NCBI RefSeq assembly: GCF_006088715.1
Contig: NZ_CP030772.1
Coordinates: forward strand, 248,001 to 312,000
Reading direction: 5' to 3'
DNA length: 64,000 nt
From: Streptomyces sp. YIM 121038
GTDB lineage: Bacteria; Actinomycetota; Actinomycetes; Streptomycetales; Streptomycetaceae
Below, piece by piece: positions 10,759-18,125 of this stretch (position 1 is its first letter; every line of letters begins with the position of its first letter). The position numbers were made by a program, and so were the translations under genes. The notes beneath the pieces are model-generated. The model was not told where the DNA came from. It did not search any database and worked only from the letters and a program-made list of their open reading frames with translations.

Positions 10759-13753
10759 GCGAGTCGAATGGACACGGAAAAAAGACGCCACGACAGGAAG
10801 GACGATCAGGAAAGGGCCAGTCAGGCACGAAGTCTTCTTCATTTACCCGGAAATAACAATTTCACGACTGGCCAACGGTAACGATTTAGACAATATTTCC
10901 ACTTTTCCTCCGACGGACAAATGGGCCCCTCCAACGGACGAATGGACGAAAACCAGAGATGACCTCATTAAGGCATCCATTTTAGAGGATGGCGAGCTTC
11001 TGGATTTCGCGAAGCAATTCCTCCTGAACATAAAGAAAGCGCTTGACCTCGGGGGGCCAGTATCCAATATTTACGGCTACTTCCCGGCGCATCGAGTAAT
11101 CGACGCCCAAGACGTAAACCCCCAGGCAAGCCCGAATGTAATAACGGATATTGATGGCAAATACATCGGCTCTGTAGTCATCACGCCAGGGAAAAGGGCA
11201 TCCGCCTATCCTTCTACGTTCGATAACTTCTATCCTCTAATCGACATGGACAACAACGAAGAATTGGGCAGCTTCGCAAGAGAGCTGGGCCATCCAAGTT
11301 CCGTTGCACACGACGCGGACACGGCCACAACAGCATACGGCAGTGCAGCCGTGATCCAGATACCCCCTAATGAAATCTTAGTGGGTGTTACTGAAGGTCG
11401 AGCATATGTGATAATCCCGCCGGTCATGCAAGTGCATGAGATCGTTCATGGAATCGACGATAGCGGCGGGACAACCGAGAACGAAAAAAGCGCAAGAAAA
11501 ATCAGCTATAAATATACGCCACACGAGGGCCCGAACAAGGGCAAGGAGATCACTATCGAGTCCACCGTGGACTTCGATGAGCATAGAACACTTGGAAATC
11601 CACAAGTTTGGCCGGTTTACGCAAAGAAGTACGGAGTCGCAACACCCCAAGAGCTATTTCAGGTAAAATTCGTCACCCCCTTGGAAGCTCTCAAAAAGGA
11701 ACTAACAGAAACGATAGAAATCGCAAGCAAGAATATGGCTAGCGCCCCCGATAAATGGGAAAAAGCCATTTTGGCCAAAAAGAAGGAGGGCCTGGAACGG
11801 TCGCTGGAGAATGTCGAGTACAATCTCGGCAATCTAGACGCCGCAGAGAAGGCATTCCTGACCAAGGAATGGAATGTCGTGGGGCAGCTATTAGGCGATG
11901 AGAAAGCTAACCGAATTGTATATCAGCGGGCCGACACTGACAAAACCGCTCGAAGCTCTTTTGTGCAAGTGAAAGACAAGAAGGTTGCGGAGGTCCTATT
12001 CGAATATCCGCGCGAAATTTCACAGGAAATAGTGAGCAAAATACAAGCCGATCGCAAGTATGCTTTCCCTAAAGGGAAAGAGAGACTCCAGCGGCAGGAT
12101 GCGAATGCCGCAGAGAGTGTCTTGACCGTAGAGAGCGTCAGCGTGCTCTGCCACAGGGTGACGCGCTCGGTTAATAGTTTCTGCTCCCTCGTTTTTGATA
12201 TAACTGGTCGGGGTCATCGGGCAGATGGCTCTGGTCGCAGTGGAGATCCGGCGGTGGAGAGGCCGCGCACTGAGCAGCGGCAGCTCTCTTCGGATGTGGA
12301 GCAGTCGAAGAATGGCGCAGATGTTCGGAACAAGGCAGGCCAGGATCTTGGAGGCAGGCAGGCCGGTGCTTCCCGTGCCGCCGGGCTGGAGACGAAATAC
12401 GGATACATAAATCTGGCAGTTGGTGCCGGGGAGCTGGCTTCTTCGAATGCAAGCTACCGGGACTGGTTCATGTTCGGGACCAGTATGATTCCCCTCTATG
12501 GCGGGGGAAAGACTCTGGCTCAGGGTATCAAAGAGAAGGACCCGGCCCTCATCACTGCCGGTGCTGCTGACATTCTGCTGGATGTAGGCTCATTTGCAGG
12601 CGCTTCAGTCCTTAGTCTGGCCCTTAGCCTTGCTGTTGCCACGTATGAATATAGCAAGAGGATGAACCTTGCAGCGGACTGGATCAACAAGGCGCTCGTC
12701 AAATACGGCGAGAAGATGAATGCGGCGTACGAGAAAGAGTACGCCGATATTGTTACCAGGCTCTACGGGGCCACTTCGGAAGAGATTGCCGAGCAGCGAA
12801 GGCTGATCGACTCTCAGTACCGCTCTATCGTGCAGCAGAAGCTCGGGAACTTCTACAAGGATGTGCAGCCCGGTTCCTCTCCAGAGGAAATTTCCCTGAG
12901 GCTCCGGACGGGCCTCGATGAGTCCGGCAAGCCACGTGACTGGGAGCGGACTCTCTCTCAGTCATCCGGAAAAATAGCACAGGCTTTCAAGAAACTGCTC
13001 ATAGATCTCGAAGAGCTCCGCCAGGTCGTGGACAGCCACATGCGACTCTGGGATCCAGATGTGAAACATAATCGTGATAAATCCATGAGAGCTCAGGAGT
13101 TCATGGACTGGAAACGATCATTCGAGCTCTACAGGTTTATAGAGCCGGTCTTTGAAAAGATAGAAGACGACGCAGCAAAGAACGTCACACCTGAGGTAAA
13201 GGGACGTGTTGACTCACCCCATGGGTCGCCCTTTGGGCAGAACGCGATGAGATACAAACTCAGAGGGCTGGCGTCCCCGCACCCGCTAGTTGCGCATCTG
13301 CCCGGAATCTGGGACACGTGGAAGAGCGTGACCGGGTCCCTGGTGAAAAAGCTTCCGCTCTTGACACCAGACTCTGCTGCCAAAACAATGGGAGCCACCC
13401 ACAGAAATCACCTGGAATCCGGGAAGGATAAGAAAATTTCACTGCACGGCCGGGGGCAGTTTACTCACCGAGTGGCATTCCGGAAGTTGTTTTCCGGTGG
13501 ATGGATGATCACTAGCAGCCGTAAGGATAGGTTCGAGGGCGAGATCATCGCGACAGTAGTACCCACGGAAAATCTGGAGTATGAGGTTCGCATGCACCCC
13601 GATGCGCCCAGTGAAATCCGGTTTATAGCTGTCTCTTACGAACCCCAGACCTCGACATCTCAGGGAGCGCGTTGGGAATCAGGACGTATCAACAAGAGAG
13701 GCGACTCGATCAAGATTCCAGGTTTCCGGAATGCCCGGATACAAATCTGGTGA
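9797..13753 (+). CDS. Giant putative zincin-type toxin/effector protein, paralogue A
   Basis: 1318 aa from ATG 9797. I chose this start because the shared block with paralogue B begins just upstream and an AGG-rich site precedes it; the frame is open further back only through IS256 debris. Layout: 1-60 basic and Gln/Arg-rich; about 60-320 charged/proline-rich (identical in B); about 320-790 diverged domain with HEIVHGIDDSGG near 555 (HExxH zinc-protease motif) and FDEHRTLGNPQVW about 40 residues later, a layout resembling NleD-like (M91) peptidases; then a shared region with hydrophobic stretches (FMFGTSMIPLYGGGKTLAQG, VGSFAGASVLSLALSLAVAT), helical segments, and a C-terminal domain that looks beta-rich. 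No signal peptide is evident. No annotated family is recognised for the whole protein. The toxin role is inference. IS elements flank it and no immunity gene is obvious. Confidence 0.7.
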   Translation: MPHSKMPDHRSVKSTPGRQGTGTRRQGRAHSNQGGQERRRDYALKELAWRLHRARMGEDPEFNKWAAQRRAAQGWGEWASAQARRLSMAGSGAWMDPLVAEYFGLDPRHPLPQWGTEPASGQRPPAEGPGEHVGRLGKAYYAAGMGLSLTQPFWQQDIRTARSTDDQAQRKAEEEQEKWEQFRKEQREPFLKEWRQRNRQQAHSPAPEKAPLSPGQDSDDPGPAGITYEQFLKAENPAETVPANQPQAGQRLPQTWDTQLANRLLGPEPSSGSWGLPGTTAAPRSEHASKNPLESLTIDDIKNMDWATFKSTFPSTEIDNPRVEWTRKKDATTGRTIRKGPVRHEVFFIYPEITISRLANGNDLDNISTFPPTDKWAPPTDEWTKTRDDLIKASILEDGELLDFAKQFLLNIKKALDLGGPVSNIYGYFPAHRVIDAQDVNPQASPNVITDIDGKYIGSVVITPGKRASAYPSTFDNFYPLIDMDNNEELGSFARELGHPSSVAHDADTATTAYGSAAVIQIPPNEILVGVTEGRAYVIIPPVMQVHEIVHGIDDSGGTTENEKSARKISYKYTPHEGPNKGKEITIESTVDFDEHRTLGNPQVWPVYAKKYGVATPQELFQVKFVTPLEALKKELTETIEIASKNMASAPDKWEKAILAKKKEGLERSLENVEYNLGNLDAAEKAFLTKEWNVVGQLLGDEKANRIVYQRADTDKTARSSFVQVKDKKVAEVLFEYPREISQEIVSKIQADRKYAFPKGKERLQRQDANAAESVLTVESVSVLCHRVTRSVNSFCSLVFDITGRGHRADGSGRSGDPAVERPRTEQRQLSSDVEQSKNGADVRNKAGQDLGGRQAGASRAAGLETKYGYINLAVGAGELASSNASYRDWFMFGTSMIPLYGGGKTLAQGIKEKDPALITAGAADILLDVGSFAGASVLSLALSLAVATYEYSKRMNLAADWINKALVKYGEKMNAAYEKEYADIVTRLYGATSEEIAEQRRLIDSQYRSIVQQKLGNFYKDVQPGSSPEEISLRLRTGLDESGKPRDWERTLSQSSGKIAQAFKKLLIDLEELRQVVDSHMRLWDPDVKHNRDKSMRAQEFMDWKRSFELYRFIEPVFEKIEDDAAKNVTPEVKGRVDSPHGSPFGQNAMRYKLRGLASPHPLVAHLPGIWDTWKSVTGSLVKKLPLLTPDSAAKTMGATHRNHLESGKDKKISLHGRGQFTHRVAFRKLFSGGWMITSSRKDRFEGEIIATVVPTENLEYEVRMHPDAPSEIRFIAVSYEPQTSTSQGARWESGRINKRGDSIKIPGFRNARIQIW

Positions 13754-13840
13754 AAGCTGTCCCGCAGAGGCTCGGTGAGGTCGTGACGTAAGGCCTGTTT
13801 GTGCAGGCAGCGGGCATAAAAACCCGTGCTCATGCGGGCT
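12163..13840 (+). repeat. 3' identical block of the giant gene pair, copy A (partner 19509-21186)
   Basis: 1,678 bp that matches 19509-21186 at a constant offset of 7,346. The only difference I noticed is a silent C/A change (copy A CTC CGG, copy B CTA CGG, near 12900/20250). It starts inside the codons for RSVNSFCS and runs about 87 bp past the stop codon. The offset differs from that of the 5' block because the diverged centres differ in length by 21 bp. Confidence 0.9.
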
Positions 13841-13929
13841 GGCAACCTGATTGTGGAGGATGTGCCGGGCAGAGATGATGATGGGGTGGCCGACCACGAG
13901 AGTTGCGCGTTTCCAGGGCGATTACGCAG

Positions 13930-14115
13930 TGAGCGTTTTCCAACCTTACGCTGATGCCTGGTGAAGGATGAGGACGGCCTTCACCACGTCGGTGATCCGG
14001 TTGGTGCTGCAGCGAAGTTCCCGCAGGAGGCGCCAGCCCTTGAGGGTGGCCATGGCCTACTCGCCGAGGCAGCGGATCTTAGCGTGGGTGATGTTGTGGC
14101 GCCGCTTCCACTGAA
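13930..14115 (-). pseudogene. IS5-type transposase C-terminal remnant
   Basis: It begins with the same inverted-repeat end, TGAGCGTTTTCCAACCTTAC, as the element at 1379. On the minus strand it encodes WKRRHNITHAKIRCLGE followed by ATLKGWRLLRELRCSTNRIT, the C-terminus that the 1379 copy has lost. The N-terminal two thirds are missing, cut at the IS701-type fragment. The stretch 13841-13929 holds no recognisable gene. Confidence 0.65.
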
Positions 14116-14985
14116 GTTTTGTGTGTCCAGGTGAAGTTGGAGCGCTTCGTCGCGGATGTGTTCGCGTCGGTACCGCGAAAGGATCAGCACGCGAAGGGCG
14201 ACTGCTATCTGCGGGGGCTGTTGCTGGACGGGCGACGCAAGTCGATCCAGGCCATGGCCGCTCGGCTGCCGGACGGGCGACGAGCAGAACCTGCAGCAGT
14301 TCGTGAACCAGTCCACCTGGGACCCGACCCCGGCACGCAGGCGCATTGCCGAGCGCATGACCGCCCGGATTAGCCCCGAGGCATGGGTGGTCGACGACGT
14401 GTCCTTCCCCAAGGACGGCCGGATGTCGGTCGGGGTGGCGCCGCAATACTGCGGCGCCCTGGGCAAGCGGGCCAACTGCCAGGTCGCGGTGAGCGTGCAC
14501 GCCGTCACCGCCGCGGCCTCATGCCCATTGCAGTGGCGCATGTTCCTGCCCGAGGAGCGTGCCGCTGATACCGAGCGCCGCAGAGCGTGCAAAGTACCGG
14601 CGGACATCGGACACCGTGAGAAGTGGCTGCTTGCCCTGGACATCCCCAACGAGTTCACCCTCTGGGGCATGCCGCCCCGCGTCGTGCTCGCCGACGCGGC
14701 CTTCCGGAGCGAACTCACCGAGCGCGCGCTGGGGTATGTGCTATCCGTCCGCTCCGACGTCACCGCCCACCCCTTCCACGCGGTGCCCGAGGCACCGGCC
14801 CGCAAAGGCCGCAACGGCTGCTGGCCCCAGCCCCGCTATCGCCGGGCACCCCTGAGCGTGGCCGCTCACGCCGCCGGCCTGGAGCGCGATGCCTTCGCCG
14901 AGGTCACCTGGCGCCAGGGCTCCCGCGGCCCGATGCGCTCGTGCTTCGCGGCCCTGCGCGTGCGCCCGGCCATCAACTCCGTCGT
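14116..14985 (+). pseudogene. IS701-family transposase, truncated and frameshifted
   Basis: An N-terminal piece, KLERFVADVFASVPRKDQHA...GDCYLRGLLLDGRRKS, is followed after one extra G near 14275 by DEQNLQQFVNQSTWDPTPAR. Then come the DDE_5 block AWVVDDVSFPKDGRMSVGVA, QYCGALGKRANCQVAVSVHA, and VVLADAAFRSELTERALGY. The gene stops matching after ALRVRPA near 14970, so the last third with the catalytic Glu region is absent. The C-terminal IS701 piece at 6090-6200 belongs to the same family but is not contiguous. Confidence 0.75.
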
Positions 14986-15088
14986 CCGCCCGCTCAGATC
15001 CCGGGCCTCGGCCGAACAGGGTGTTGCCCGGCACTGAGAATGCCGATGAAGGCGGCGTTCACGGTGCCGACGGGCTCTGATGACGATG

Positions 15089-15114
15089 CCCCGCCGTTGG
15101 GTGTTCCGGCGGGG
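15089..15114. terminator. GC-rich hairpin, possible terminator
   Basis: Perfect 8-bp stem CCCCGCCG/CGGCGGGG around a 10-nt loop, without a T-run. It lies between the broken IS701-type gene and the ATPase fragment that converges on it. The surrounding 15040-15400 has no supported gene except a weak 63-codon minus-strand frame (15160-15351) with a repeated RELRRTA unit. Confidence 0.4.
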
Positions 15115-15408
15115 CGGTCGTCGGCTAGGTGTCGTTGTCGTCGGCAAGGTGCCGGTGGTTCAGCGGTCCTTGAGGGAGCGGGCGCGTTGGCGCCTGAGCC
15201 GGTGGGTCTCGTCGAGGAGCCGGTGGCTTTCCTCGATCAGCTCACGTGCTGTCCGCCGCAGCTCACGTGCTGTCCGCCGCAGTTCGCGGGCGTACTCACA
15301 GCTGCTGTGCAGCCGCCTGGTCAGAGGATCCCGCCCTGTGTGGGTCGCCATGAGGACCAGTTTCCCGGAACCGGTGTGGTGATGCCGGACCCGGACGTGA
15401 AGGGGGCC

Positions 15409-15780
15409 TCAGTCGACCACCTCGCTGACGGCCGCGCAGGCGGAGGTGTCGTCGACGAGGTTCTTGCCGGTGGCGAAGGCCGCGACCAGGGACTGCAGGG
15501 CGAGGTTGTTGACCGCCCGCGGGTAGCCGCGCGAGGTCGTGTGGATCAGACAGAGCGCGTCCTCTGTGAAGAGCTGGTCGGGCCGGCCCACGAGCTTGAG
15601 GTGGTGGGCGATGTAGCTGGTGGTCTCCTCGGAGGACATGCCCGGCATGGTGTAACGCAGGGCGGTGCGCTGTTCGAGGGCGGCCAGGACGGCGAGCTTC
15701 ATGGTGCGCCGCAGAGTGGGCTGTCCGACCAGCAGGCAGGAGAGCGGGGAGTCCTGGTCCATGCCCTGGTTGGTCATCAT
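15409..15780 (-). pseudogene. ExeA/TniB-like transposition ATPase, C-terminal fragment
   Basis: 123 codons without Walker motifs: SPLSCLLVGQPTLRRTMKLA, ALEQRTALRYTMPGMSSEET, then TSRGYPRAVNNLALQSLVAA. This is the second half of the AAA ATPase that partners integrase-type transposases in actinomycetes. The N-terminal half was removed where the IS3 element begins at 15787. No partner transposase is nearby, so this is a relic. Confidence 0.7.
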
Positions 15781-15786
15781 CCGGAT

Positions 15787-17080
15787 TGAGGGGCCCCGAA
15801 GTTTCCGGACAGGGACTCAATAGGGTTTCCCTGAACAGGGAACGAGGGAGCACGATGTGGCGTCACTCAGCAAGTACACACCTGAGTTCCGTGAAGAAGC
15901 CGTCCGGGTCGCGCTGAGCTCGAGTAAGACGATCTCCGAAGCAGGCCGCGAGCCCGGGATGAACCCCGAAACCCTCCGGGGCTGGGTGAAGAAACACAAG
16001 GCACGCCAGGAGCCGGCGCCAGACGCGGAACTGACGCTCAGCGAACGAGCACGCCTCAAAGAGCTGGAACGCCGGATCCGCGAAGCCGAGATGGAAAACA
16101 CCTTCCTGAAAAAAGCCGCAGCGTACTTCGCGGGGGATCCCCGGCAGCGAGCACGTACGAGTTCATCAACGAGACGCGGCTCGACACGACGGAGTACGCG
16201 TACAGCGTCGGGTACAGGTGCAAGCGACTCGGCGTCTCCAAATCCGGCTACTACGACTGGCGAGGCCGTCCCGAATCCGCGACAGCCGAACGGCGTGAGG
16301 AACTGAAACTGCTCATCACGAAGGCGTTCGAGGACTCCGACAGCACCTACAGCCACCGGCGCATCCACGCACAACCGCACCGCCGGGACGTCACCGCCGG
16401 CCTGGAGCCGGTCCGCCGCCTCACGCGCGAACGCGGGCCTGGAGCCCTCCCAGCCGAAGCCGAAACGCTCCGGCCTCACCCAGGGCACCCCCGGCCCCGC
16501 GCCCGACCTCGCCGGCCGGAACTTCACCGCCGACACTCCCGGCCAAAAGCCGGTCGGGGACATCACCTACGCGTCCACCAGTGAGAGGTGACTGTACTCG
16601 GCGACCGCCATCGACCGCCGCACGAAGGAAGCCATCGGCTACGCCATGGACGACCACTACCACACCCCCCTCACATCCCGGGCCATCCGCAACACAGCCC
16701 GGAACAGGAAACTCACAGACGGCACAATATTCCACTCGGACCGCGGATCGAACTACAGGCCAGCCGAGCACGGTGAGACATTGAAACACCTCGGCCTTCC
16801 ACGTTCCGCCGGACGGACCGGGACCTGTTTCAATAACACTATGACGGAATCATTCTTCGCGGCGCTGAAGAACGAGCGTGTATCCAGAGTGACTTACCTG
16901 ACACGCGAAGCCACCCGGCAGGACATCACTCGGTACATCGAATCCTGGCACAAACACAAACACCTCCACTCGGCAGTGGGTAACCGCCCACCTCGCGAAG
17001 CCCACACCGAATACCAGACATTGCACATCACGGCGTGAAGTCATCACCAGACACCTGCCCGGAAAGCGCGAGACCCCTCA
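15787..17080 (+). mobile_element. IS3-family element, copy 1 (copy 2 at 25408-26700)
   Basis: 1,294 bp between imperfect inverted repeats TGAGGGGCCCCGAAGTTTCC and the complement of TGAGGGGTCTCGCGCTTTCC. The flanking triplets (GAT and AGC) do not match, unlike copy 2, which has an ATG/ATG target duplication. This suggests a rearrangement at this copy. Its right end lies 6 bp from the start of the duplicated giant-gene block at 17086. Confidence 0.85.
15857..17038 (+). pseudogene. IS3-family transposase orfA/orfB, copy 1
   Basis: OrfA (from 15857) encodes MASLSKYTPEFREEAVRVAL, a helix-turn-helix protein ending in a leucine-zipper-like stretch (ARLKELERRIREAEMENTFL). OrfB follows in another frame: GVSKSGYYDWRGRPESATAE, then GDITYASTSER and a TGA at 16589-16591 where a Trp codon is expected. 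It continues as GTIFHSDRGSNY and MTESFFAALKNE. A one-base insertion near 16430 and a change near 16595 (TACTCGG against TACCTGG in copy 2) add to the damage. Confidence 0.8.
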
Positions 17081-17085
17081 AGCTC

Positions 17086-18125
17086 CGGGAACAGATCGTC
17101 CAAAGGTCACGCCACGATAGTCAGCCAGCAGGGTCCCTTTCCCCTCGAAAGGCAGGTCGAGGCATGCCTCACTCCAAAATGCCAGATCACCGCTCTGTGA
17201 AGAGCACACCAGGACGCCAGGGCACCGGCACGCGCCGCCAGGGCCGAGCGCACTCTAATCAGGGCGGGCAGGAGCGCCGGCGCGACTATGCGCTGAAGGA
17301 GCTGGCGTGGCGGCTCCACAGAGCCCGCATGGGCGAAGACCCTGAGTTCAACAAATGGGCCGCACAGCGGCGTGCGGCTCAGGGATGGGGAGAGTGGGCC
17401 AGCGCTCAGGCACGTCGGCTCTCGATGGCCGGCAGCGGGGCGTGGATGGACCCGCTCGTGGCCGAGTATTTCGGCCTGGACCCACGACACCCGCTCCCTC
17501 AGTGGGGGACGGAGCCCGCGTCGGGGCAGAGACCTCCTGCCGAGGGCCCCGGCGAGCACGTCGGCCGCCTGGGCAAGGCCTACTACGCAGCCGGTATGGG
17601 GCTGAGCCTGACCCAGCCGTTCTGGCAGCAGGATATCCGGACCGCCAGATCGACGGACGACCAGGCCCAACGGAAAGCGGAAGAAGAACAAGAGAAATGG
17701 GAACAATTCCGCAAGGAGCAGCGGGAACCATTCCTCAAAGAATGGCGGCAGCGGAATAGGCAACAGGCCCACTCCCCGGCCCCGGAGAAGGCTCCCCTCT
17801 CTCCCGGTCAGGATTCCGATGACCCCGGCCCTGCCGGGATCACGTACGAGCAGTTCCTGAAAGCCGAAAACCCGGCCGAAACAGTCCCTGCGAACCAGCC
17901 ACAGGCCGGACAGCGGCTGCCCCAGACATGGGACACACAACTGGCAAACCGGCTCCTTGGACCTGAGCCGTCCAGCGGCAGCTGGGGCCTGCCCGGCACC
18001 ACAGCAGCCCCCCGCTCTGAACACGCCTCGAAAAACCCCCTCGAATCCTTAACCATCGACGACATCAAAAACATGGACTGGGCCACCTTCAAGAGCACCT
18101 TCCCATCAACAGAGATCGACAATCC
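17086..18125 (+). repeat. 5' identical block of the giant gene pair, copy B (partner 9719-10758)
   Basis: Partner of 9719-10758 with the same boundaries and no differences noticed. It starts six bases after the IS3 copy 1 inverted repeat, so upstream sequence beyond about 75 bp from the start codon is not shared. Confidence 0.9.

Noticed and set aside
15240..15290. Direct repeat CTCACGTGCTGTCCGCCGCA occurring twice, considered as a CRISPR-like array
   Set aside because: Only two adjacent copies of a 21-bp unit with no spacer, and no cas genes in the window; it is a simple tandem repeat in a possible small coiled-coil frame.
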